A stretch of DNA of 64,000 nt from Choanephora cucurbitarum (GCA_025331435.1 JAIWNI010000023.1:248001-312000), one strand, 5' to 3'; counted from the first letter of the stretch, positions 25,232-36,390 are shown. A program made the numbers and translations. Notes: generated by a model not told the origin, from the sequence alone.

Positions 25232-26600
25232 ATGACAAAAGAACTGCCTACTGAAGTCATATTATGTATTGCAAGTCTTTTGACCAGTGAGCTAGACAAA
25301 TTCTCATTTGCTTTTGCGAACAAAAGACATTGGAGCATCTGTTGTTCTGCCACAACGAAGATTCTTGATCTTGAGAATACTATTACTGCTTTGCAGTTAA
25401 GAAAGCACTGTGTTTTTGCCGTGCAAAACTCTTATTATGACAAAGTATACATGGAACATTTCTCAAATGCTGCTCATTTACATACTGTAGTAATCAACAA
25501 GCGTAAGCTTTACTCTTTCAGTTTTGCCTTGCTTTTGCTTCAATCTGTTCCCTCGAACAAAATGGTAACCTTTGTTGTTCCTCATGCTTTTTACCGAAAA
25601 CTCAGTTTCATGATACAAGAAGACAATTTAACTCAAAATCGATCAGGACGGAGTCATGGTAGATACAACAAAGATTGTTACTCTGGAGCATGTACGCGTG
25701 CAAATTGATGAAACAAGACAAGCCCTAAAGCGACAGCATTATCTCAACCATCCAGAGGCCGCGATATTCAAAAACGAACTTTGTCATCTAATTGCTGCTT
25801 CTATCAATCGCTTTTTCAATGCAAAAAGTTATCTTCTTTATGATGACGATTTTAGCAATGATGTGATAATGAAGAAGACAGACATGAATACAAAGGAAGC
25901 CAGACAACTAATTGACACCCATTGTCCAAAATTTGTTGAGTCAGTTGTCATACTAGCAGGTTACTGGTTTCTTATAACTTAGTTTCTCTAGTTTTATCCA
26001 CAACAATATAAGCATCGATGACTCATCCAAAGTCGGTTATCAAGACAAAGCCGTTAAGAAGAAAGACCAGGCTTGGCAAAGATTATTTCGAGTTGACATT
26101 GAGATTTGGCTTTGTTGAATTACTGGCAACAGGCGGATCCATTGATGATTCGTCTTTTTCTCCTTTCTTGGGCTCATCAATCCAAGAACTACCAACACAA
26201 ATCACAGCAGCTATCGAAACTATATCTGTTTTCATTCTCAAGGAGCCAGTAGCGCATGTTTGTAACAATAGATCCTTATAAATCGCATGCAAGAAACAAC
26301 TGGGGCTTCTTTAGCCAGAGATTTGAAGATGAAGGCTTACCTGCAAATCCGTTGCAGTTTGGGAGTGATAATGTCATGCAGGTCGCAGCATCGCTTGTCT
26401 TGCGTTCTCTTGCATTTCAGCAGGCGTACGAGAAAAGCATGGAGACTACAGTTCCAAAAGTGCTGGCATTAGAGGAGTCTTTGTTGACAGCTGCACAACA
26501 AAGAAACTCCTTTTGTTCCTTTACGAGCATAAGTCTTCATCTTTTCTGCTTCTAGACAAGAAAGATGCAATCGAGATATACAGCAACATCCTTGCCAATG
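25232..26600 (+). pseudogene. F-box-like and lineage-specific protein remnants, frameshifted
   Basis: A run of protein-like segments in shifting frames. From 25232, TKELPTEVILCIASLLTSEL resembles an F-box start. At about 25655, VDTTKIVTLEHVRVQIDETR leads to FKNELCHLIAASINRFF and EARQLIDTHCPKFVESVVIL. At about 26015, SSKVGYQDKAVKKKDQAW leads to RLFRVDIEIW and then a stop. At about 26256, MFVTIDPYKSHARNNWGFFS leads to LASLVLRSLAFQQAYEKS-like sequence. An intron 25565-25645 would join the first two in phase, but later junctions need indels. I read this as one or two decayed copies of a repeated gene family next to mobile elements. Function unknown. Confidence 0.4.
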
Positions 26601-26833
26601 CAACAAAGACCAAGAATATGAATATTGCAAAAAAAAAAAGAGATACCAGCGTCGTTCAATTGATTTGTTTGATTAAATACCCCATATGAACACTTTTTCC
26701 AACTTGAATTTTATCAATTTTATACACAACGGGTCTCGATGTTCTGAGTTTAATTATGAGTGTTGGTTAGAAACATTTCTCTTTCAAGTTGAAAGATCTG
26801 TTTATTTTTATTTTTTTCTATACCAAATTTATA

Positions 26834-27407
26834 ATGTATACAACACCTAAACGATTTCCTGCTCCTTGTCGATTCTATTCCCAAGGAAACTGTAGAGCAG
26901 GTCAAGATTGTCAGTTTGCACACATCTTACCTTTCACTACAGCCAAGTTGACTGATCAGCCTAACGATCTAAACTCGATCCAAAAGGCCATTCGTAATCT
27001 CGAACTAGATCAACTTGAAAAGAAATATGCTCCTTTCTTTCAAAAGACAATGTAAACCGCACTGTTTCTTGCCTGTCAATTTTCTCATTCTTTTTATTTA
27101 GTCAAAAGGATATGAATACCTCGATTGATCTTTTACTGCCCCTAGAAACAAAAGATGATTTACAGGTGCAGTTGATTGTGCCTTATCACTACCCAGATGT
27201 TCAATGTACACTTCAGATTCAAAATAAAGATTTAACACCACAGATAAAAAGGTAATACAATCTCTTTTGCTGAAATCATCTCTTATTCATCACACATACC
27301 CTAGTGACATTCAAGCAGCCTTTGAAGATCAAGCATGGCATCAGATGAGACATAAAACACTTGTCCAACAAGTCGATTGGTTAACTGTTCATTTTGATTC
27401 ACTTTGA
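26834..27407 (+). CDS. CCCH zinc-finger protein with RWD-like C-terminus
   Basis: Three exons (26834-27051, 27102-27251, 27305-27407; 156 aa). A single CCCH finger sits at the extreme N-terminus: Cys12, Cys20, Cys26, His30, spacing C-x7-C-x5-C-x3-H, within PCRFYSQGNCRAGQDCQFAH. Such fingers usually bind RNA. The second half (from about residue 75) reads TSIDLLLPLETKDDLQVQL and then VPYHYPDVQCTLQIQNKDL. This is the beta-strand plus YPxxxP-like turn of an RWD-type fold, followed by a helix (SDIQAAFEDQAWHQMRHKT). The upstream in-frame ATG at 26789 would add a hydrophobic leader, so 26834 is preferred. The stop lies 15 bp from the stop of the convergent uS3m gene. Target unknown. Confidence 0.8.
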
Positions 27408-27422
27408 CCACTTTTATTATCA

Positions 27423-28199
27423 TTAAAGCTTTGAAGCAGATTCAATAGCCTTTTTACCCATCTTACTTCCTAAGGCATTCACACCAAATAAAGCAGAAGC
27501 AATCCAGACCTTGACAGTGATACTACCGTTTTTGTTGGCAAATGTATGACGACCCACATCCACTAATGATTTATGACTAGTGAACTGAAAGGTACCCAAT
27601 GATTTACGCATCACCTGTGTTCTTGAGGCACCCTTTCTACGACCCAAACGACCTGATACTTGGTACTTGATACCCTGAATGGCTGAAGTCAATTGACCGT
27701 TGGCTGTCTGAGGTAGCAGACTGTTCCATTGGACACCAAAGGGCATGTTGTGAGGAAGTGGGGGCTTGACGAGGGGAACACCCTTCATGAATCGACGGGT
27801 CAGTTGAGACCAACCGATACGTTCTGAATTGACAGTCAAGTATTGAGCCAGGATCTCGGCGTTCATGTATGGGTAGTGAACTCGAGTGAGACGCATATCG
27901 ACGTATTTGCCGGGATAAAGCGAGCTGATCAACTTCTCCAAGGGTTCTAACTTGAATTCTGGAAGGTTGCTCAAGGCGGGTTCAGCGTAATAAAAGAGTT
28001 GGATGGTCACTTTGGATGGTGAGTGGCGAAAAGCAGGGGTAGAGATCAGATGGTTTTGGAAAAAGTGCTTCAAGGCAGCTTTGGAGGCACCGTCTTTTTC
28101 CCAGAGCATGTTGTTACGAGCATGACGAGAGAAACAGTAGATGGAAGTATTCCAATCTTGTTTACCCTTTAAACTAAGTGCCTTAATACTCTTTGACAT
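27423..28199 (-). CDS. mitochondrial small-subunit ribosomal protein uS3m (Rps3/Var1 type)
   Basis: Single-exon 258-aa frame. The C-terminal third, YQVSGRLGRRKGASRTQVM followed by KSLGTFQFTSHKSLVDVGRH and NGSITVKVWIA, matches the end of bacterial/mitochondrial uS3 (GRL...R...G...VDY...T..G...VKVWI). The middle (YPYMNAEILAQYLTVNS) resembles fungal mitochondrial Rps3/Var1. It would assemble into the mitoribosomal small-subunit head near the mRNA entry. In many fungi this gene is in mtDNA; here it lies among nuclear genes and reads without UGA-Trp codons. A basic N-terminus could serve for import, but no clear presequence is seen. It follows LSM7 in the same direction, 92 bp after its stop. Confidence 0.8.
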   Translation of the reverse strand: MSKSIKALSLKGKQDWNTSIYCFSRHARNNMLWEKDGASKAALKHFFQNHLISTPAFRHSPSKVTIQLFYYAEPALSNLPEFKLEPLEKLISSLYPGKYVDMRLTRVHYPYMNAEILAQYLTVNSERIGWSQLTRRFMKGVPLVKPPLPHNMPFGVQWNSLLPQTANGQLTSAIQGIKYQVSGRLGRRKGASRTQVMRKSLGTFQFTSHKSLVDVGRHTFANKNGSITVKVWIASALFGVNALGSKMGKKAIESASKL

Positions 28200-28291
28200 G
28201 GAAGCTTAAAAAAAAAAAAAAAAAGGTAAAGAAAGGAAAGCGGGGGATTTTTGAAAAAAAAAAATTTCATAGTTTTTGGTAATCTTTTTTT

Positions 28292-28846
28292 TTATTGTGC
28301 AAAAGGGTTTTCAATCTCTTCCATGCCATCAAAAGGAGAAATGAGGATGATGGCAGTACCACGAAGTACTGACAAGCCTAACTGTCTTGTCTTTTCTGTG
28401 ACATAGCCTGTTTCTAAATCTATCAAAGTGGTCAGTTTCTTTTACATTTTCAATCATGATAAATTTCAAACCTTTTTGATATTCAATCGTATTATCCAAT
28501 ACCAAGTTCAATAAAGGATCATAACCCATTAATGTACCAACCACTATAGAAACCCATTGTTAGAATGTAGCCTTTCCTTTTTTTGTTTTATTACCTTCTC
28601 TACCACCATTGAATCGAACACGAATCTTCTTTTCCATATATTTACTCAAGTCCAAAATGGATTCCTTCTTTGGTTTGTCTTGTTGGTTGTTATGGTAACC
28701 ACCACGTCCACCACGTCCTCCACCACGACCACCACGTCCTCCTCTATCTCCACCTCTGTTGTTATAATGTCCACGACCCTACAAGTCTATCAGTTTCTCT
28801 GGTTTATTCAACATATTCCATGCGATGGGCTTACTCTATCAGACAT
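28292..28846 (-). CDS. LSM7: U6 snRNA-associated Sm-like protein LSm7 with RGG N-terminus
   Basis: Subunit of the heteroheptameric LSm rings: LSm2-8 on U6 snRNA in the nucleus and LSm1-7 in cytoplasmic mRNA decay. Exons 28846-28835, 28778-28595, 28543-28472 and 28419-28292 give 131 aa. The Sm1 motif is KKIRVRFNGGREVVGTLMGY, then LLNLVLDNTIEY; Sm2 is GLSVLRGTAIILISPFDG. The LSm7-specific ESILDLSKYMEKKI and a C-terminal EEIENPF identify the paralogue. Residues 5-35 form an Arg-Gly-rich stretch (GRGHYNNRGGDRGGRGGRGG...), unusual for this normally short subunit. Exon 1 is only 12 nt (MSDR). Intron 3 has a GTTTGA donor. A C11 run on the coding strand lies 64-74 nt upstream of the ATG. Confidence 0.96.
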
Positions 28847-29023
28847 GATCTATAAAGATAGTTAAAAAAGAAAAGCTTAACTTACATTCTCATCTTGTTT
28901 ATGACATGAGGGGGGGGGGGCCTTACTTTATATTATATACACGAAAGAAAGTTAAAAAAATAACAAATAACAAAATTAACCTATTTTTTTACCGGACTCT
29001 TTTTCTTTAATGCCAACATATTT

Positions 29024-30463
29024 TTAAAGAATAATACAGCCTGAACCAGACTGACCAATTGAATTGGCCTCTAATCGTCTTTGCCTAGGATGAACAATCA
29101 AAGGTGTATAAGGTGGCTCAAATGGTCTATTCTCTGCTATTTCATCCTCAGAGGAAAGAAAAGAATAAAAACTCTTGATAGACAACACACCTGCCTTCTT
29201 CTGTGCCTCTCGAATACCCTCTTCAGTCACACTAGAACAATCCAAGACTTGCAAGTAAAAATAAGCAGCCTTTGAACTGACGAGGTGATTGGCTATGGCC
29301 AGAACTGTACGATCTGTGATGGGACAGTTATCTAACTCAAGGTGAGATAGACGGCTTGAACGGACCAAGAGCTGGATCAGATCGTCATCAGACAGCTGTA
29401 TGCAGTTGGACAGACAGAGGTGTTCAAGCTGTCTCTGATGGTTGCCGATGGATGTCAGGGTCAGTCCGGTGATCTGCTGAATGTCTTCTAGATCCAGATA
29501 GACAAGCTGCAGACGAAGACAGAGAAAGGAGAGTCCATGGTCTGAGAGGAGGACACATCCTGAGAGAGCAAGATGGGTTAGGTGAGTAGCATACAGACTG
29601 ATGGTCCTGACAGAGGCATCTGTCAATCGAGCACAACTGGAGAGTGTCAGATGCGTGAGGCAAGTAGGATGGGGATGGTGTTCAAAAAAGGCCAAGAGGG
29701 CAGCATCTGTCAGGCTAGTACAGGCAGATAGATTGAGATAGACTAGGTTGGGTAGCAACAGACTGCCGAGTCCACGCATGGTAGCCGTGTCCAGTTGAGG
29801 ACATCCATTCAGTTTAAGATGAGTGAGTTGAGAGCAAGATTGGATGAGTGTCAAGACACCTGCTCCAGTCAGGTTACGACACCAACTCAGGCTTAGTTGT
29901 TTAAGTGCCTGAAATTGGAAGGTGTGATGGGCCAAGGTAGATGATTTGATGGTATCGAGACCAGAGACATCCAAGACTTTGAGGTAGTTGGCATGTTCGA
30001 GGAAATGATTAATGCTGGCTGTTGATAGACTACGACAGTCTTTGATGATCAGCACGTTAATATAGGGGCATTCAGCTGATAATGTTCTTAGGGCATGGCC
30101 TGTCAGCTGAATACAGCCTCTAAAGAAATTCAATCTAAATCTGTCTCTATTATTCAATAGTGTGTATTACCTAAAATTAGCGATTCTTAAGAAATGACCA
30201 GAGGATTTGATTAACTTCAAGATGAGTTCAATAGGCATAGATTTGTAGAATGGACTGATATCAATCGTAGTCCATAATGAACCATCAAACACCAATTGAT
30301 GCCACTTTCGACATACCTTTTTTTTTTAAGGGTCTATTAGCCTCTGTTTAATTCAAATCGATGTATGTTATACCACAGCTAATCTTAAACGATCTTGTAC
30401 AGATAACAGACTCACTATTTTTATTAATAATTCTTCAGGTAACTGCATAACATAACTTTTCAT
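29024..30463 (-). CDS. F-box/leucine-rich-repeat protein with C-terminal CaaX box
   Basis: Substrate receptor of an SCF ubiquitin ligase. Exons 30463-30374, 30316-30171 and 30119-29024 give 443 aa. The F-box is at residues 8-50: LPEELLIKIVSLLSVQDRLR, then VCRKWHQLVFDGSLW, which would bind Skp1. About ten cysteine-containing LRRs follow (roughly 75-345), with repeats of the LxxLxLSxCxxLTDxxL form, as in Grr1/FBXL2/AMN1-type proteins. The protein ends GSGCIIL; CIIL fits a CaaX prenylation signal of the geranylgeranyl type (Leu at the last position), as in animal FBXL2/FBXL20. Membrane anchoring is therefore predicted. The DAP1 stop lies 87 bp upstream in the same direction. Confidence 0.92.
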
Positions 30464-30550
30464 TTTCTTATAAAATAAAAAAAAAGAAAAGAGTTGCATA
30501 AATATGAATCAACTCCATTTTATCATTTTCAAAGACCGTCACTTTTTTTT

Positions 30551-31275
30551 TTATCGGTTCTCCACCAGTTTACCTACTAATGTATATTTGGTAGCAAAGT
30601 GTTGCTAATAATAGAGGGGGGGGGGTCAATCAACTCAGAATACACTCACACGCTCTTCTTACCTCCCATTCCCTTAAGGAATCCCATTCTTCTGCACTCA
30701 GATCCTCTAGTCGATCAATAGGTCCCTTAGGATCAACTAACATATCTTCATCAAATGAATTCTTGGCCAATCCACGCGAAGCATCACGTCCTGCAAAATT
30801 AGCATAAGGGCCCTCTATACAAAAAATTAAGTAAGGACCATGCTTTCTTTTTTTCTTAGAGATGTAACCCTACTTTACCAGGACCATAAAAGTTTCTTCC
30901 TCTAGTCACATCATAGACAGAACCATTGACGGCCATTAAAATAGGCTTCTGTTGGTCATGACCATCAAAGGGTACCAAGTCAAGAGGTGTATAGTTCTTA
31001 AAGACCATGACTTCTGGATGTTTAGCTGCCTGGATAACTGGTTTATTGGAAGTAGCATAAGAACGAACAACATAGGCAAAGATCTAGTGTTGTTACTTAG
31101 TTTTCTATTCTTTCTTGTTTATCATTGTACTTACAGCCAATAATGCCCAGTTGACAGGGTTCTCTAAAGAACAGTTAAGTTCAAGATGAACAGAAAGCTT
31201 CAATCTAACCTGATTACCTTTCAACTGTTTCATCAAAACGTTCATTGTTGTTGTCATGGTACGTGGTGTGGTCAT
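30551..31275 (-). CDS. DAP1: membrane-associated progesterone receptor-like heme protein (Dap1/PGRMC)
   Basis: Cytochrome b5-fold heme-binding protein. In fungi Dap1 supports sterol biosynthesis by assisting P450 Erg11 and confers damage resistance. Exons 31275-31218, 31163-31135, 31083-30879, 30814-30663 and 30604-30551 give 165 aa. An N-terminal hydrophobic segment ([16 protein letters not shown], about residues 22-37) would anchor it in the ER. Then come [47 protein letters not shown], and a C-terminal [20 protein letters not shown]. These are the hallmark MAPR motifs with the heme-ligand Tyr region. The last intron carries an unusual C10 run just before its acceptor. Identity is strong; the pathway is from the family. 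Confidence 0.95.
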
Positions 31276-32959
31276 GATGGAATAAGGTATAAAACTTGAA
31301 AAAAAAGATAGAAAAAAAAAATTAAGTTCAGTACACTCAAAGAAGAAATTGACATGTAACAGATAGAGACCATTTTTTAGTATTCTATCATTCTACAGTT
31401 ACTTCTTCAAGAGATGGTTTACTCTGAAACGCTTTGGAGGGCATTTACTATATTCGTTAAATAATCTCAAGAGAACATCATAGTGGGTCTCATGGCATGT
31501 TCATTGTCTATTCTATACAATCAAAACAGAAGGTCTTTAAGGAGGTTTTTCTGTATTAAAAGAAAGAATAAATTAGTCTGCATAGTAACAGATGTATCAT
31601 ATTAGCAGAAAGTAAGAAATTTTAATGAAATTAGCTTTTTTTTTTCCTATTCTAACAAGGTGATATGTTTGTCACCTTAATAAAAAAAAAAGAGCCTAGA
31701 TTGACAACTTTTTTTTTTCTTTTTTTAATTTATGTAAAAAGGAACTCAATTGTTGAATATGCTCAATCTACCGCGGTCATACTAAACAAATTTTATCTAG
31801 TAAAAAGTACTACTACTCTCTCTCTCTCTCTCTCTCTTCCACTTATCCTATTTTCTTCAATCTGATCAAATAGAGAGAAAGAGACAGGATTGTTCTATGC
31901 AAGCCATAGTTTGTGTGACATGTAGAGAACTGTTGTGATCCATTTAATAAAAGGATCATCAAGGTGGAATACGCATGAGAGGCTTGTTTGAATACAGAAA
32001 ATAATTTTCAATTATTTTAAGCAGCTAAGATGGTTGTGTAACATAGAAAGCAAACTTGTAAATAAGCCCTTTTTGTTGTAAAGTAAAGTCGTATTGTTAC
32101 ATTTAGAATAAGCTAACTCGATTTGCCAAGGTGGGTCGATGATCAAAGAAAAAAAAAGAGAGACTTGTTTATCATGCGTAGTTTATCTGTCAGAAGCATC
32201 AAATCAACTTTTAACCGGTTTAAAGTAACCATATAGAATCACATGTATGACATGTCTTCATCTTCAAATCTATACTATCCAATTCATACAAACTGACTCT
32301 GTAGTCTATTTCACCCTCTTTCTTTTTAAAAAAGATGAATCTTATACTTAATAGAGTAATGATACATGCTTGATTTTCATTATGCACTGACTGAGAGAGA
32401 GGAGTGATTTTATTTAAAATAGATAGATTTTAAAAGTCAGAGCAGGAACTATGTTTGATTGGTTTGTTAATCGCATAGAGAAGCAACTTTTTTTAAAAAA
32501 AAAAAAGTAAAATGGAGTTCCATTGGCTATGATTGGTTATCAATTCAAGCTCATAAGTCTAAACTTTCTATCAAAAAAAGAAAAGAAACATCATGTCTGT
32601 GTGTTGCTTAAAATAAGAAAGGTAGGCAATGATTGTCAGGTACCAACATGATCTTATTGGTTCTTGAACGAGAAATTATCTTGATCCAACTGACATGAGA
32701 AACCTTAAAATGGTTCATTGCAGAGTTGCCTTATTTGGATATACTGCCTTTTATATGAAAAGCCTTGTCCGCTTTAAATCGGCAAGTCATTTTACTCGAT
32801 TGGAGTCGATAGTGTCAATGCAAGAAAAGGGAAAACTCTATTTTGTTTTGCATAAATATAACAATTGTGTGTGTGACCACTTTAAGAAGGAGATTGAAAT
32901 CAAAAAAGTATATATAAATTCAAATTAAAAAATAATAAAAAAAAAAGAGACTTTATAAC
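31276..32959. other. intergenic, divergent promoter region
   Basis: 1.7 kb between the divergent DAP1 and methyltransferase genes, without a supported gene. It holds a CT dinucleotide microsatellite (31814-31837) and many A/T homopolymers. Small frames (31665-31865, 32695-32928) are not convincing. Confidence 0.45.
31814..31837. repeat. (CT)12 microsatellite
   Basis: Perfect CT dinucleotide repeat of about 24 bp in the DAP1/methyltransferase intergenic region. Similar but shorter CT/GA tracts occur near 39356-39371, 52049-52069 and 54967-54984. Confidence 0.9.
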
Positions 32960-34174
32960 ATGGGCAATCAACAATCTCAACAGAAATCAAATCAAAGTAA
33001 ATCATATGTTATGCCTTTGTTGCGTCGAAGTTCATCAGACACCACTGATTCTCAGTGTAGTACACCAGATGACTATTTCACTACAAAATACTGCATTGAA
33101 ATGAATGATGCTGAATTAGATCGATTGACAGATGCTGTAAGCTAAAAATACAAACAGTGATTCAATGGTTATTAATCTGTAATAGCACTATATCTTAAAG
33201 CATATCTATGGAGGCAACACATCAGCACCTGTTCATTCTCTCTTGTCTGGACAGAACTTCACTATGTATTCATTACCAGCATCACCTACATCTTCTCTCT
33301 TTTCAGAACATCAACAGAATACCCATGTACTTGACCTTGCTTGTGGTCATGGTGTATGGGTGATGGAAATGGCCTGTGCCTATCCTCATACTCAATTCTA
33401 TGGTATTGACATCTACAATCATTTCCCAAATGCCATTAAGCCCAGTAATGCTCATTTCATTCAACGCGATCTACTCCATCCTACTGGACTCCCTTTTCCT
33501 GATCAACACTTTGACTATATTCATATGCAATCCACCTACAACTGTTTCTCATTAGAAGATGTCAAAGTAAGCATGGAAGCTATAGCATTCCTTTTAACTC
33601 ACACAGCCTTAGTTTGTTATGCGTGAAATAGCCCGTGTATTGAAACCAGGTGGTTATCTTGAGATCAGAGATGTCAATCCTATTCCCAAAGGTGGACCCA
33701 CAACAGATGATTTCTTTTCAGACTGTAAATATCACCTATTCTATTGATTGAACACATAACTTACATTCATCTCTAGTTGCTGAACGTATGCTTCAATACA
33801 ATGGAGTTGATATCACTTGGCCTCAACAGTTACAGCAATTGATGACAGAAGAAGCTGGTCTGACTGAATTCCATCAAAAGACGTATCCTATGCGATTTGG
33901 TATGTCAGGTCCATTTGGTACTGCCTTTAATACCAGTGTGGTACATGCCTGTAAGAGCTATAGACGTTTCTTTATGGAATCATGTCAACTCTCACCTGAA
34001 GCATGTGATCAGAAATTAAGTGAGATTGCTGAAGAATGTGTCTCCCATCAATCTTATGTTCAGCATTATATGGGATGGGCTAAAAAGCCACTTCATGGTA
34101 CATTAACCCCTTTATCATCCTATGATCATACTATGGTTGATATCGTACATTTTGCAGATGGTTATATGGAATAA
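32960..34174 (+). CDS. class I SAM-dependent methyltransferase with N-myristoylation-like start
   Basis: Exons 32960-33136, 33201-33566, 33613-33724 and 33777-34174 give 350 aa. A Rossmann-fold methyltransferase: motif I VLDLACGHGVWVMEMA (about 102-117), acidic end of strand 2 in FYGIDIYNHFP, and PDQHFDYIHMQ. The post-motif MREIARVLKPGGYLEIRDV is the typical UbiE/Methyltransf_25 helix-strand. The start MGNQQSQQ is a textbook N-myristoylation context (Gly2, Ser6), suggesting membrane attachment. The C-terminal half is helical and less conserved. Similar fungal proteins are annotated only as methyltransferases, and the substrate cannot be told from sequence. The start codon is well defined, with an A-rich leader. 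Confidence 0.85.
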
Positions 34175-35055
34175 CCTTTAGATATATCCATTATCTTTTT
34201 TTTATCCTATTGGATCATACCCTTTCCCTTTGTCATTGACAACAATTTATTATTTATGCAACCTTTCATAACAATAAACTCCACTTTAAAAGTATCAATT
34301 AGGCAGAGTCCGCTTCCTCTAACCTGTCTGTTCTATATATCAAGTGAAACAACATGAACCTATCCTGTTCCTAATGAAGTAAAGTACCAGTGTATTCACC
34401 AAATCATATCATGTTATTACCTACCAGCATGAGTTAGAGTAAGTGAATAAAGAACGCGTATGGATGGTTTCTTATTTCCAAAAGAGGCAAATCATACTAA
34501 GCCGCCCAATAAGAGTCCAATCATTTCTTTTTTTGGAAGTTTAGGCTATATACTTTTTCCATTCGTTGTTTCATCAAGTAAGAAAAAAAAAAAGGGAAAT
34601 CAATCACTTAATTCTTGTTTCAGTCATGTTGAATAGGTATATTGCTGATAGAACAAAAAAAAAAGGGGGGGGAAGCCTATGTCTAGAAATGATTAGAGAG
34701 AGAATATATAGAAGTTTGGTCCCTTATTTTTTCAATTCCGCCTATTGGTTCCCTCTCTCTTCTAAATTTTTTTTTGTGGGGAAGATCCTCCCCTTCTATA
34801 TATTATTTTCTTTTTTTTTCTTTAATTTACTCTGTCATTCATTCAAAATATATATTTACTCTTCTATTCACTATGGAATCTAAAGTAGACCATACTCTAT
34901 AATAATAAAAAAAAGCCACTTGTTTATTTGAATAAATTCAAAAGATTTTCACGTGGAAATTAACTTGATCCTCCCCGCTTCTTTTTTTTTTTTTTTTGGA
35001 AAAAAAAAGTCAATTTTTCTCTTTTTTTTTTTCTTCTTCTTTTTTTTTTCTCAAC
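34175..35055. other. intergenic
   Basis: Between the methyltransferase stop and the bZIP start. A G-run (about 34672-34678) and long T tracts (34980-35050) act as the probable bZIP leader. An in-frame upstream ATG (34996) would add a Phe/Ser-rich peptide read from the T-tract and is not favoured. No gene. Confidence 0.45.
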
Positions 35056-36376
35056 ATGTCTTCTACTTCACAACCTCATTATGGCTCATCATTAAATGCC
35101 ATCTATGTCAGTAATATGCCTGCTTATGAACAACCTATCAAAATCCGTAAAAAGCCAGGTAGAAAACCAAATCCTGCCTCACCTGCCCTTCGCAAAGCAC
35201 AGAACAGAGCAGCCCAACGCGCTTTCCGTGAACGTAAAGAAAAGCACCTAAAGGATCTAGAGAGCACGATTCGACAGTTAAGGGAACAGAGAACCCATGC
35301 AGTCAAGGAACTTAACTTGACCAAGAGTAAGATGGATGCCTATCGTGCTGAGAACTGGTATCTAAAGGGAGTTGTCCTGACACTTCAGTTTGTCTGTCTT
35401 CATCATAACATTCATATCCCGACCCATTCACCCTATCTGACAGAAGAAGCCCTGAGTGAGATGGCCAAGACAACACCACATGCCATTGAGGCTTATGTGA
35501 ATGCATATACCAGAAATAATATTCATCTGAAGCCTACCATGGCTGCTCATTTCTCTAATATTGAACTAGATCAAACCATGTCGCCTGAAATGGGATCATT
35601 TCAAGAAGAAGGCGAAGAAGAAGAGTGGATACAACCTAAAGAAGAAGAAGAAGAACGGACAGAGCCAGCCACTAAACCCAATCCATCTAGTATCAGTGCC
35701 ATTCAACGCCTACGACTTCAACTTCGACTTCAATCCACTCTATCCAACATTGGCAAATCAGCTGCTCGATTACAGCCTACCATTCTCCAACTGGCCATCC
35801 CACATGACCCACGTATCGATCTGGTGCCTACACCCCATATGCGAGACCGTATGATTCTCTTTCGCGATCTAATGGACTATGACCGGTGTTTTGCCATGTT
35901 GTTGAATGGAGCCATCTATCATGGAGGAGACCCTACAATGAGTGCCAGTTGGGAATTACCAGCTGAATTCTTTGCTGAGTTTTGGTATTTAGCTATTAAT
36001 TATGATGTCAGTCGAACAAATACCTGGCGACGATCCAAGGGATTACCTGACATAGTGTCCGATAGTCAACAACAGACACATGTATGGGCAGATGATGTAT
36101 TTGCACACATGACAGAAGGAATGCCTACTTTACAGCCATTGGATTCAGATCATTTGGCAAGTGGATTTGATTTTGGATCATCACCTCAGTTGGGTATGTT
36201 GGATCCATCCTATCTGTTACATCCCTCTCTCTCGGACACATCAGAAAGGCAGAGATCACCGAGTCTAGGTAAAAAAAAAAAAAAAAAAAAAAAGAGGGAT
36301 ATGAAAATTAAACACTTTTAATAATATAGGTGTCATGATGAATTTAATGAATTCACTATCTACAGATATGTCATAG
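35056..36376 (+). CDS. bZIP transcription factor, Pap1/Yap type basic region with DUF3425-like C-terminus
   Basis: Two exons (35056-36268, 36330-36376; 419 aa). The intron begins with GTA22-type A-rich sequence, and splicing replaces a lysine-tract readthrough. The basic region RKAQNRAAQRAFRERKEKHL (about residues 45-64) has the N-x-x-A-A-Q-x-x-F-R signature of the fungal Yap/Pap1 subfamily, followed by a leucine zipper. The C-terminal half, IPHDPRIDLVPTPHMRDRM with YDRCFAMLLNGAIYHGGDP and WELPAEFFAEFWYLAI, matches the DUF3425-type domain found on many fungal bZIPs. The paired cysteine-rich redox domains of Yap1/Pap1 are absent, so oxidant sensing by that route is not expected. Targets unknown. 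Confidence 0.88.
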
Positions 36377-36390
36377 ATCAATTTTTATTA

